Positions 46,022-55,200 of a DNA stretch of 64,000 nucleotides are shown here, piece after piece. The stretch is taken from positions 4,278,001-4,342,000 of the forward strand of contig NZ_CP051204.2 of NCBI RefSeq assembly GCF_012516375.2, written 5' to 3'. A program made the position numbers and the translations under genes. The notes under the pieces were generated by a model. The model saw nothing but the letters and a program-made list of their open reading frames with translations. It did no database searches and was not told where the DNA came from. How positions within the stretch are numbered: position 1 is the first letter of the stretch; the number at the start of each line of letters is the position of its first letter. Origin of the DNA: Chitinophaga oryzae (GTDB lineage: Bacteria > Bacteroidota > Bacteroidia > Chitinophagales > Chitinophagaceae).

Positions 46022-46233
46022 AAATTATAAAACAATTATTATAAAGCAAATTTTTTAAGCTAATATTTGCGCATAAATTCAGGGAAAAACACAGAAGATA
46101 ATCAAGTGAGTGAGGATTCCTTATTTACCTACTTACAAACTGGTATTTTCATCTCCCTGTAAACAGGTATTCGATGTACGCAGGAATTTTTCCGACATCA
46201 TTATTCAATCATATTCACTAAAAACTACAGCAA

Positions 46234-47031
46234 ATGAAATGTACTTTCACCATTCTGTTACTAACGATTTCTTTGACAATTTTTATCTATCCTTCCTGTG
46301 CGCAGTCATCTGTTCACCCACCAGATCAGGACTTTCATTTATACCTGTTGATCGGTCAATCCAATATGGCTGGCAGGGGAAAAACAGATACTACCCGGAA
46401 ACCAGCAGACACACGGATCCTTATGCTTGATAGTACGGGAAAGTTTGTTCCTGCTACCGATCCTGTTCATTACGATAAAAAGGAAGCGGGCGTGGGACCC
46501 GGAATCAGTTTTGCACAGCATATGCTGGCAGCTAACCCGAAAATAAAAATCGGCCTTATTCCCGCAGCAGTGGGCGGCACTTCCATCCAGCGCTGGGTAC
46601 CCGGAGGATATGACAGCGTCACCCACACCCATCCATATGATGATGCCATGGCCCGTGCGAAAGAAGCGATGAAATATGGGGTGCTGAAAGGTATACTCTG
46701 GCATCAGGGCGAGGCTAATTCGTCTGACTTCCAGGACAGTCCCGGCTATATTTTTTTACTGAGGCAGCTGATACAAAGTATAAGAACAACATTCCATATG
46801 CCGCAACTACCGGTAACAATAGGTGAACTGGGATATTTCCGCCCGGCTTTCGTGAACTTTAACGCCATGCTAAAGGCGGTCCCTGACAGCATTTCCTTTA
46901 CAAATATAGTCAGCGCCAAAGGTCTTCAACATAAGGGAGACAACACCCACTTCAATGCAGAAAGCGCCAGGGCGTTGGGAAAAAGATTTGCAGCAGGAAT
47001 GAAAGCGTTACAACAAATAAATCGAAAGTAA
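46234..47031 (+). CDS. Secreted SGNH esterase, carbohydrate esterase family 6 / sialate O-acetylesterase-like
   Basis: 265 aa with a signal peptide (MKCTFTILLLTISLTIFIYP, cleavage near SCAQ). SGNH blocks are present: catalytic Ser43 in LLIGQSNMAGRG (block I), AAVGGTSIQRW (block II Gly), WHQGEANS (block III), and the catalytic Asp236/His239 pair in DNTHFNAES. This set is typical of CE6 acetylxylan esterases and related sialate O-acetylesterases. It would remove acetyl groups from a glycan in the periplasm or outside. It is divergent from the PL8 operon across a shared regulatory region, so it may deacetylate the same substrate. Confidence 0.9.
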   Translation: MKCTFTILLLTISLTIFIYPSCAQSSVHPPDQDFHLYLLIGQSNMAGRGKTDTTRKPADTRILMLDSTGKFVPATDPVHYDKKEAGVGPGISFAQHMLAANPKIKIGLIPAAVGGTSIQRWVPGGYDSVTHTHPYDDAMARAKEAMKYGVLKGILWHQGEANSSDFQDSPGYIFLLRQLIQSIRTTFHMPQLPVTIGELGYFRPAFVNFNAMLKAVPDSISFTNIVSAKGLQHKGDNTHFNAESARALGKRFAAGMKALQQINRK

Positions 47032-47690
47032 AATCAAATATCAATCAGAAGCGTAGGCTCAAAGCAGATAAGCCGCATAAATCCTGTGATGTAAGCGGCT
47101 TTTCCGCTTTGATTTTCACTCCCATCGCAGGCTTCGATAAAAGATATTCTACCAGCAATTTCGTTTTCCTGCTAAGCCTGGTAACAGCAACCGGGTGTTT
47201 TTCCCGTTTTTCAAATTATTTTATCCTCGCCACACTTTAATTAAAATAGATGCGACTACGCAACCTTCTGTATTGACAATAAAATTAATTTTTAAACACA
47301 TATAAAATTAATACACGTAAAAAATTCGCGCCGGCGACCCTGTTGACGAAATGATTTTTTTATTTATTTTCGATCACACAAAAGTTATTGTTTTACCATT
47401 TTTCACCACTCTAAACCTCAAATAACTATAATACAAACGCTGTGGAATACCCTCAAAAGGCCGTCCGGTATTATTTTTCCCTTCACTATTCATTTCAGTA
47501 GCACTTCTTTTTTATACAGCCGGAATTTTTCCTGATGCAGTGGTATCTCCAATCCGGTCGTTCCATTTTATGAATAACAGTACCCCTGTTTTTCGAATGA
47601 CACATCCTCTGATAACTTAGCCTGGAGCAACTTCGGGCAGGGCAGCTACTAGCCGTAATATTTCTTTATTCCATAAAATGAAATACTCTT
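47032..47690. other. Intergenic region upstream of locus B
   Basis: 659 bp, A/T-rich between 47230 and 47420. Apart from the hairpin at its left end I see no gene, repeat or clean promoter. It should hold the promoter and any long leader of locus B. Short, unbroken A/T stretches here resemble the region upstream of locus A. Confidence 0.4.
47070..47101 (+). terminator. Terminator-like hairpin after the esterase gene
   Basis: Stem AAGCCGC (47070-47076) / GCGGCTT (47095-47101) with an 18-nt loop, followed by TTCC. It lies 38 bp after the stop codon. The loop is long and the T-tract short, so this is a weak candidate. Confidence 0.4.
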
Positions 47691-48302
47691 ATGAACACGC
47701 TCACACAAGCACAGAAAAACAATCATGCATCCGTTAATCAACGTCTGGGATTGGCGCCAGATGCGCACCTCACACTCAGCAAACAAATTAAAAGTATCCA
47801 ACAGCAAAAAAAGAACCTGGTATTTTCTTCCGATCCACTTGAATCTGACGTCCCTCCGGTTCATGTAAGTGTCGGATCTATCGCCGAATTTAAAAAAATG
47901 GTAGGTGTACCTGATGACCAGGACGACGGCCACATCAACTATCCTTCTCCTTTGGCGGATCATCATCGCCAGCTGATGGCCAGTGTGGGTTCCAAAGCAG
48001 AATTATTGGGCAGGATGGATGAAGACCTCCACAATAAAATGCGACAGGCTGCTTATGCTTATGTGATGGGAGATTCCCGTAAAGTGCAGGAATACGAGCC
48101 ACTGATTAACTCTCTCATGTTCCCTGGCAGGATAGCCGTATTCACCGGCGAAGACCTGGATATCCCTGCTGGCGAAACGTACACCATTAAAGGAGAAGAT
48201 CCTGTTGTAATGAATTTCGAAGAAATTACGGAAGGCCAGAATGCAGAAATTATGATTACTACCAATTGTTCACTGCATACACAATACTTCACCCAGCAAT
48301 AG
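47691..48302 (+). CDS. Unrecognised 203-aa protein at the head of locus B
   Basis: No signal peptide. The N-terminal ~60 residues are helical and polar (LTLSKQIKSIQQQKKNLVFS). The middle is helical (LLGRMDEDLHNKMRQAAYAY). The C-terminal ~55 residues are a beta module (FTGEDLDIPAGETYTIKGED, VVMNFEEITEGQNAEIMITT). The last part may be a small jelly-roll or beta-helix cap. I do not recognise a family and find no counterpart in locus A. It is 138 bp before the first glycine-rich gene in the same direction and probably begins the locus B transcript. Confidence 0.6.
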   Translation: MNTLTQAQKNNHASVNQRLGLAPDAHLTLSKQIKSIQQQKKNLVFSSDPLESDVPPVHVSVGSIAEFKKMVGVPDDQDDGHINYPSPLADHHRQLMASVGSKAELLGRMDEDLHNKMRQAAYAYVMGDSRKVQEYEPLINSLMFPGRIAVFTGEDLDIPAGETYTIKGEDPVVMNFEEITEGQNAEIMITTNCSLHTQYFTQQ

Positions 48303-48440
48303 TACGTTCAGTACCGGCATTATTCACCGTATCCGGAAATTCTCCTATGGGAACCAGATCGCGCGGAAAATCGTGGTGCTGCTTCACAAATTATTGTACG
48401 TCCTGTTACAGGAAAATAATCGGTTACAAAAACTATTCGT

Positions 48441-49112
48441 ATGACAACCTTCTTAATTACAGGAGAACCTTATACGAGTGCTGCCTCTTCTGGTAGCATG
48501 GGTTCCACCGGCTCCACTGGTGCAAGGGGCGTGGATGGCGCCGTTGCCGTGGAAAACAGCAATATCGTTTGTTCCAGGAAGCCTGGCAACGGGCAGGTAG
48601 GAAACAGCGGTTCTACCGGTTCCACCGGTACAGCCGGCGCTAAAGGTCGCCCTGCTCCTCCCAGTACTGTTCACTTAGGCGTGGTCACCGGTACTGTCAC
48701 TATTAAAGCAGGTGGCGGCACCGGCCAGGATGGCGGCCAGGGTGGTACTGGCGGTACTGGCGGCCAGGGTGGCCAACCAGGTAATAATCCGCCATTCAAT
48801 TTCCCTCCTCCCTTTCATATTCCACCTGTATATCCTTGTACAGCCGGGGTACCAGGAGCGCAGGGCCCCGGCGGAAAAGGCGGCAATGGCGGCAATGCAG
48901 GCAATGGCGGAGACGGTGCTACCATCATGGCGTTTTATACATCCTTCAACGATGGTGAAATTGAACCTGTTACTTTTTACGGCACACCCGGAACTCCCGG
49001 CCCTGGCGGTAATGGCGGCAGTAGCAGTAACAGTAACCTGGGCCCCGGCAACCCCGGCGCTCCCGGAAATCCCGGCACCGCCTCCAGCATCATCATACGT
49101 CAGGAATCCTGA
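48441..49112 (+). CDS. Glycine-rich collagen-like protein 1 (locus B)
   Basis: 223 aa, no signal peptide. It starts MTTFLITGEPYTSAASSG, the N-terminus shared by all three members. Two long Gly-rich tracts follow, with Gly at every second or third position (GSTGSTGARGVDGAVA; GGTGQDGGQGGTGGTGGQGG; GGKGGNGGNAGNGGDG), separated by ordinary beta strands (VHLGVVTGTVTIKAGGG; IMAFYTSFNDGEIEPVTFYG). It ends NLGPGNPGAPGNPGTASS plus IIIRQES. A few Cys are conserved. The composition suggests polyglycine-II or collagen-like helices packed on a small beta core. Function unknown. Confidence 0.68.
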   Translation: MTTFLITGEPYTSAASSGSMGSTGSTGARGVDGAVAVENSNIVCSRKPGNGQVGNSGSTGSTGTAGAKGRPAPPSTVHLGVVTGTVTIKAGGGTGQDGGQGGTGGTGGQGGQPGNNPPFNFPPPFHIPPVYPCTAGVPGAQGPGGKGGNGGNAGNGGDGATIMAFYTSFNDGEIEPVTFYGTPGTPGPGGNGGSSSNSNLGPGNPGAPGNPGTASSIIIRQES

Positions 49113-49161
49113 CAAAAACACATATCTATTCAATCTCATCCAAACAAAAAAATATTTAATC

Positions 49162-49803
49162 ATGCCTACTATCATCATTACCGGAGAGCCTTATACCAGT
49201 CCTGCCCCCAATGGCGGGAATGGCAGCACCGGCACACAAGGCAGCCCTGGCACTGCCGGCGAAACCTGCTACAAAGACAGTGATTGTACTTATTACTGCT
49301 GTTCATATCCTTCCAATGGCGGGCAGGGCGGTCAGGGAACAACTGGTATCAACGGATCTGCCGGCGCTAAAGGACGTCCTGCTCCTCCCACTACCCTGAA
49401 TCTTGGTATAGTAACCGATAACATGATCATTCGCGTGGGTGGCGGAAGAGGCCAGGATGGCGGTAAAGGAGGCAGTGGCGGCAATGGCGGCCCTGGCGGT
49501 CCTGCCGGCGCTTTGGACCCTAAAGGGAAATGTACACCTGCCAGCCAGGGTCCGCAAGGCCGGGGAGGAACCGGCGGCAACGGTGGTAAAGCCGGCGATG
49601 GTGGCGATGGCACCACCGTAACCGTCAATTACAACAGGATCTCCGGCGGTTCTATCACACCGGATATTTTCCTCGGAGACCCGGGAACTCCTGGTGGCTT
49701 AGGCAATGGTGGATCAGGAAATCCTTCCGGCGCCAATGGCAACAATGGCCCTTCCGGCGCCAAAGGCAGCACATCGCAAGTGAATATTCGTCAAGTACCA
49801 TAA
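49162..49803 (+). CDS. Glycine-rich collagen-like protein 2 (locus B)
   Basis: 213 aa from ATG 49162; the frame stays open far upstream through the shadow of gene 1, but MPTIIITGEPYTSPAPNGG matches the family start. Gly-rich tracts include GGNGSTGTQGSPGTAGE, GGQGGQGTTGINGSAGAKG, GGGRGQDGGKGGSGGNGG and GGTGGNGGKAGDGGDG. A Cys-rich patch (CYKDSDCTYYCC) and a later Cys in KGKCTPASQGPQG are also found in gene 3. The conserved LNLGIVTDNMIIRVGGG strand links the tracts. It ends VNIRQVP. Confidence 0.68.
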   Translation: MPTIIITGEPYTSPAPNGGNGSTGTQGSPGTAGETCYKDSDCTYYCCSYPSNGGQGGQGTTGINGSAGAKGRPAPPTTLNLGIVTDNMIIRVGGGRGQDGGKGGSGGNGGPGGPAGALDPKGKCTPASQGPQGRGGTGGNGGKAGDGGDGTTVTVNYNRISGGSITPDIFLGDPGTPGGLGNGGSGNPSGANGNNGPSGAKGSTSQVNIRQVP

Positions 49804-49816
49804 AATGTAAAATAGT

Positions 49817-50461
49817 ATGCCTTCAATTTTAATTATCGGCGCACCTTATACAAGTCCTGCTCAGACGGGAGCTAAAGGGATTGCCGGCAACATAGGTAAC
49901 CAGGGAGCTGCCGGCCAATATGGTTACAACAGTACCAACTGTACCTACTACTGTCAAACTCCCCCTGCCAATGGCTCAATGGGTACTACCGGCAACACAG
50001 GCGGTACTGGTACCGGAGGTGCCAAAGGCAACCCTATGCCGCTGGATGATATTCATCTCGGCATCGTTACAGGTGAATGCACGGTAGCAGCTGGTGGTGG
50101 CGATGGCCAAACTGGTGGCGCCGGAGGCGTAGGGGGAGACGGCGGTCCGGGCGGACCTCCGGGAGCCCTTGACAGCAAAAATACATGCACGCCTGCTTCA
50201 TACGGCCCGCAGGGCATCGGTGGCAAGGGCGGCAATGGCGGACGCGGTGGCGACGGGGGTAATGGCGATACGCTCATGGTATACTACAAAGACCTTGGGG
50301 CCAACGGCAAAATCATCGCCAAGGAATTTAATGGCGCCCCCGGCCGACCCGGTACTGCCGGCCAGCCAGGCGGCAGCAGCAGTGGGAATCTTGGCCCCGG
50401 AAATCCAGGCGGCCCCGGAAACCCGGGCGCACCTTCAAGTATCATCGTACGCAAAGAATAA
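49817..50461 (+). CDS. Glycine-rich collagen-like protein 3 (locus B)
   Basis: 214 aa. Start MPSILIIGAPYTSPAQTG aligns with the other two. It has the CTYYCQTPP patch, NTCTPASYGPQGIGG and Gly tracts (GGDGQTGGAGGVGGDGG; GGKGGNGGRGGDGGNGD). The C-terminus GNLGPGNPGGPGNPG, followed by SSIIVRKE, is nearly that of gene 1. The intergenic gap to gene 2 is only 13 bp, so the three are a tandem array produced by duplication. A strong terminator follows. Confidence 0.68.
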   Translation: MPSILIIGAPYTSPAQTGAKGIAGNIGNQGAAGQYGYNSTNCTYYCQTPPANGSMGTTGNTGGTGTGGAKGNPMPLDDIHLGIVTGECTVAAGGGDGQTGGAGGVGGDGGPGGPPGALDSKNTCTPASYGPQGIGGKGGNGGRGGDGGNGDTLMVYYKDLGANGKIIAKEFNGAPGRPGTAGQPGGSSSGNLGPGNPGGPGNPGAPSSIIVRKE

Positions 50462-50502
50462 CACCTGCAAATATTTTCGTCCAACAGCAAATCAACAATG
50501 GT

Positions 50503-50544
50503 CCGGTCCCGCTAATGACTCATGACAAATCCGGGACCGGTTTT
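50503..50544 (+). terminator. Intrinsic terminator after the glycine-rich genes
   Basis: Perfect 9-bp stem CCGGTCCCG (50503-50511) / CGGGACCGG (50532-50540) followed by TTTT. It lies between glycine-rich gene 3 and the lipase gene, so the lipase and later genes may have their own promoter or depend on read-through. Confidence 0.7.
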
Positions 50545-50617
50545 CTGATCAATTCTTCCATTACCTGTCTGAGGAACAACAGGAGATTTGTTCTCCAGAC
50601 GTAAAACGCTTCCTACA

Positions 50618-52210
50618 ATGGCACAGACTAATTCCGCTCCTGAAGCAACTGCGCTGGCTACCAGTATCGATGTTCCTCTCGCCAGCCTGGAAATGATTGC
50701 GGCACAGGCAAACATTTATGATTTATTCGACGATGGTCCCAGCCTGCCTCCCGGATGGGATGTCATCATACAACCATTCAGAAATGATCCCGCTACCGAT
50801 AAAGTCGTTCCTATCCCCTCTCAGGGATACATGGTCAAAATAACCGTTCAGGATGGCGAATACAATAATGTCCAGGTAGATATCCTGGCTGTCGGCATCT
50901 CCTGGCTGAAATTTTTACTCTACCAATACGATGGTGCTTTTAACATGGAGACCTTACCCGCCGACATTGCCGGAAAATCCATTCCGGCAACAGCACAGGT
51001 ACTCTCAATGTACTCCATCGCCTATCAATTCCTGCGCAGACCGATATGGAATGCGGTTACCAAAAGAGAAGATCCTTCCCGTCCGCTGTATATCTGCGGA
51101 TATGGATTAGGTGCGCCACTCGCACAGATAGCTGCATTGGACCTGCGTATCGGCAACCAGGGCCCTGCCGATCCCAATACGGGCATCAAACCCAATGCGC
51201 CCTCAACGCCTACTCCCTGTTATACTTTCACCAATGCCAGCTTCGCGAACAGCGGCATGGCTGCTTATTATACCAATACCATCACTGCGCCTGTAACAGT
51301 TACCAGGGCAGGCAACGCCGGCAATGATGTAGATCAGTGGCCCAACTCTCCTTCCGGTTTCTCCTTACTGGGCACCTACAACCCGGTGAATGCCAGTCTT
51401 GATCCAAATGCAGATGACCCATGGTGGGAAAGAGCCACTATATATTATACCCAAACGCTGAATGGCAGCCCGATTCCGAATGATCCTGAACCGGTAAATA
51501 TTAATCCTCCCGCAGGATTCTCCAGAGACATGGCTTTCTCCCTATCCAAGCTTGCCATGCTCTCCTATCACTGGGCTCAGCACCCCGACAGCAGCGGTGG
51601 TAATGCCCCTGCCAATTATCAGTATGTAACAAAAATTGATAGTAACGGCAGCACCTGGGCTTATCTCTTTAAAGGAGACACCAATAACTCCATTGTGGTC
51701 GTATTCCGTGGAGAAATCAACTGGACAGAGTTTAATACCTGCACTGCCCTCACCGGCTTTACCATGCCACCATGGAGCCCGATGGGCTCCGCGCAGGTGA
51801 ATATAGGTGCATATAACATTTATGCAGGCCTTGCCAATGCGCTCCAAACTGCATTGCAACCTTACAGCACAAGAGATCTCTACTTCACAGGCCACAGTCT
51901 TGGTGGTGCTATCGCCAATATTGCCGCCTCCAATTATGCCATCTCCAAAATTCAAAAGGTGAAAGCAGTGTACACTTTTGGTGCCTTAATGTCGGCCAAC
52001 GCTGATTTCTCCACTGTATTCAATAATGCGCTTGGCAGCAACAGCTACCAGATAAGACGACCGGATGATATTCTCGCCATCGGATTTATGAGCATCGGGT
52101 ATTACGAAGTGAATACGCCCGTGCTGCTACAGGGACAATTGAAATATGAAGATCCGGATTATCACAATCTGCTCAACTACATGAAACTACTGGACACAGC
52201 ACGCGTATAA
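50618..52210 (+). CDS. Class 3 lipase with a degenerate N-terminal alpha/beta-hydrolase half (locus B)
   Basis: 530 aa from ATG 50618; the open frame starts 10 codons earlier, but MAQTNSAPEA is the more usual opening. No signal peptide. The C-terminal half (from ~residue 300) is a complete class 3 lipase: oxyanion/strand region SIVVVFRGEINW, nucleophile Ser427 in TGHSLGGAIA, acid residue Asp483 or Asp484 in RRPDDILA, and His516 in DYHNLLNYM. The N-terminal half repeats the fold in outline: YICGYGLGAPLAQIAALDLR has Gly163 where the Ser should be, followed by CYTFTNASFANSG and VDQWP. It therefore looks like an ancient tandem duplication with an inactive first copy. Predicted activity: ester hydrolysis on lipids or polyesters. 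No transport signal is visible. Confidence 0.85.
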   Translation: MAQTNSAPEATALATSIDVPLASLEMIAAQANIYDLFDDGPSLPPGWDVIIQPFRNDPATDKVVPIPSQGYMVKITVQDGEYNNVQVDILAVGISWLKFLLYQYDGAFNMETLPADIAGKSIPATAQVLSMYSIAYQFLRRPIWNAVTKREDPSRPLYICGYGLGAPLAQIAALDLRIGNQGPADPNTGIKPNAPSTPTPCYTFTNASFANSGMAAYYTNTITAPVTVTRAGNAGNDVDQWPNSPSGFSLLGTYNPVNASLDPNADDPWWERATIYYTQTLNGSPIPNDPEPVNINPPAGFSRDMAFSLSKLAMLSYHWAQHPDSSGGNAPANYQYVTKIDSNGSTWAYLFKGDTNNSIVVVFRGEINWTEFNTCTALTGFTMPPWSPMGSAQVNIGAYNIYAGLANALQTALQPYSTRDLYFTGHSLGGAIANIAASNYAISKIQKVKAVYTFGALMSANADFSTVFNNALGSNSYQIRRPDDILAIGFMSIGYYEVNTPVLLQGQLKYEDPDYHNLLNYMKLLDTARV

Positions 52211-52253
52211 TGCCAGGTGATTTCCGGTTTTCCTGACCCTCAAATCATTGAAG

Positions 52254-55200
52254 ATGATTAATGAAATAAGCGCCGCTATACCAGCCAGACATACACAGGC
52301 GATGGCCGGCATCGGAGATAATGGTTTGACTTTTACCGGCCTGGATCCGGTACTCGCCAGCATGGGGATACTGATAGGTTTACTCACCCAGCCCGATCCC
52401 CAACAGGAAGTCTATCAGCTAAACCCCAATTGGTTCGCCAACCCTATCAATAATACCCAGCAGGGTATTACTGCCAATCCGGAACAATTCGAGAAGCTGC
52501 TAACTTCCATACTGGGCAAAATCGGAGGCAATGCCCTGGGCATTCCCATACAGGATGCGGCGCTTCTCGGCACCTGGTACCCCATTAAAAACGGTAACGA
52601 CCCTACGGGGTTTTACCTCGTAAGCTATCAGAAAGAAAACAATGGCTTAAAAGAAACGGTACTGGGCCTGGGTGTCCTGCATACCTGGAAAGTGCCTCCC
52701 GGCTCCCCGCTCCTTACAGTAGAAGTATGGGGCTTAATGCCTTTCGTAGCCATTGGTAACGGCAGCTTTAAAATTACGTTTACCGATCAGGGTTACCCCA
52801 TCAGCCTGGGTGTAGCCACCCAGGGCGGCGATCCCAAACTCCCGCTGGTGGATATCAACGGCATCTCTTTCGACGGCGTGAAATTCAGCGCCATGATAGA
52901 CGTTGCCGCCAGTGATCCTTTTAGCGTATCTCTGGAAGTATTATCGTTAAAGATCGGTAGCGCTCCTCCTGCCAATAAATCCCTCGCAGACCTGCTGGCC
53001 ATCAGCGGACAGGAAATGCTGGAAATAGCCACAAACCTGTTTATGGGAGCACTTAGCTACGTCTTCCCGAATCAACAGCAATACCTCAATTATATCACGC
53101 CTTTACTGGGACTCACCTCGCAGGTGCCCAATCTGCCCGATGTCACCCTTCCTGTAATGGAGTGGTATAACCTGTTTGAGGTAGCTTCCAATCCCGCGAA
53201 ATATCCGGAAGGCGTTAAGACGCTGTTCTTTAACTGGTTCAATGCGCTGTGTACAGACCCTGATGCGCTGAAAGGATGGATCTCCGCGCTCTCCGGCTTC
53301 CTCGGCAACTCCAATCTGCAAATAACCGGAACCGGTACACGCATGAATCCGTTCCGGTTGGCCATCCTGAATGTCAGCAGTATAGGGCAACTGGATTTCT
53401 CCGTGGCCACCACGGTAGATGAAGGGGGCATCCGCTACTTTTACCCCGGTTTTTCCTTCGCCGGCAGCAATGTGCCTTTAGGCAGCTCCCCTGCTGTATT
53501 CACCGCCCAGGCCAACCTGGAACTGGGACAATTCGGGCTCAGCGCGCAGGCAGTTACCGCCTCTCCCGAAATAAATTTCCAGTTTCAGTTCGCGCTGCAA
53601 AATAAAACGACCGGTCAGCCGCTGGTATCCTATGACGGCAACAGCGTAGGTTCCCTCACAGCAGGACTGGTCCTGGGCTCCGACGGAAAAATCGTTCCTG
53701 ATTTTTCCCTGAACCAGGTGGTTACCACTGCTACTTCTTTTGATAAAGTAAACCTCTTATCTCCCGGCGAACTGGCGGAAGCCGGCGCGGCTGCGCTCAG
53801 TGCAGCGCTGGGCACCCTCATCGGTATCGGCACCAGCAATTTTGCCGATAACATAGGGGCACTGATCGGATTAATCACACCTGCCAGTGCGAAAAGTAAC
53901 TGGCCAACTACACTTCCGGCACCATTCTCCGGCACGCAGATGGCCCACTCCATCCTTAACCCGGTGAAGGCCTGGGCAGATTACTATCTGGCAGTATTGC
54001 AATATGCCAACCCGGTAGACGGCAAGGCGGCATTTGCGTATATCATCCAGGAAATGGCGCTTTTACTGCAACAAACTGTATCAGGACTGAATGTAACCGT
54101 TACAGGAAGCGGTACCAAAGACGATCCCTGGATGGCCGGTATTGCGCTGAGCAGCAGTAGTCTCCCAGCCTACCTGACGGCCTTCAAACAGGCAAATACA
54201 GACAACAGCATCGATTTGGTGATGGGTCTGACGCTCCAGCCTACGATTACGGTGGCTGGTGTAGACATTGCGCCATCGCTGAACATGGAAGCACTTGCGC
54301 TGCATTTCCCTGCCAACGGCGCTGGTATAGACGCATCCTGGCTGCCCGCAGTCAGTGCCCGGTTACAGCTGCCAAACGGATTCATGACCCCGGACCTTGG
54401 CGGTGTAGTCGTTAGCGTTAGTAAATCACAGCTCTCGGCCGAATGGGACCGCCAGCGCGGATGGGGATGGTCCATGTTTGTGGATTCGCCGAAACTCATC
54501 ATCAACGGACAGGATATTATCCTCGGACAGAACCTGAATTTCGATCAGCAAACCAACCTGAAAGACCTGGTATTAAATGCTGTACCGGCTTTCAGCCCTT
54601 TCCTGGTAGGGGCGCTCGGTGCTTTACTGATGCGCGTGGAAAACAGGGCCGCCCTCTTCGCCATTGGTGCACTGGGCCTGATACCGGATATTACCAAATC
54701 GCCGGTATTCCCGGCAGGTCTGAGCTGGACCGGTTTCCAACAACTCAAGCTCAACAGCCTGAGTAATCCCTGGCCGGACCTGCGTAACTACCTGTCGGCC
54801 ACCTTCGGCACTGCAGCTAATGCCAAAAGCCTGCTCTCCCTGCTCTCCTATGTGGTCAACACGCAGATTGAAGCAGCTCCCGCCACTGGTGGCGCCGGCA
54901 CATTCGACGATCCATGGACGTTCCCGCTGCCGGCAGGTTTTGAAGGAATCGCCTGGTATGAAGGAGCCGGACAGATATTAGGCCTGGGCGCAGGCAGGTC
55001 CAATTCCTGGCAATATCAGATCACTAATGGCAACGACACTACGAAATTTGGCTTCAATTTACTCGCCCGCGCAAACGCACTGAAATATAATCTTTCCACC
55101 GGTACCCTTCTCTTCGATGGGCAGGTGCCTTCATTCAGCCTGACAGGAATGCTTTACAACCCGGATGGCATGCTGGTTAATTTACCGGCATCACTGGGAA

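Larger units (their letters stand above)
45625..46233. other. Divergent promoter region between susC operon and CE6 esterase
   Basis: 609 bp of A/T-rich sequence without a convincing open frame. It contains related GTACG-centred sites at 45689-45702, 45919-45926, 46008-46021 and 46176-46183 (described below). On the plus strand TTTG (45758-45761) and TATTTTTG (45780-45787), 18 bp apart, resemble -33/-7 elements, though they are 450 bp from the esterase start. Confidence 0.45.

Noticed and set aside
48712..49161. Upstream extension of glycine-rich gene 2 through the previous gene
   Set aside because: The extra 150 residues are an out-of-frame reading of gene 1; the family start at 49162 is conserved in all three members.
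48700..50420. Repeated GGCGGCAATGGCGGC-like DNA that might suggest a CRISPR or tandem-repeat array
   Set aside because: The repeats are in frame, irregular in length and encode Gly-rich protein; there are no unique spacers of fixed size.
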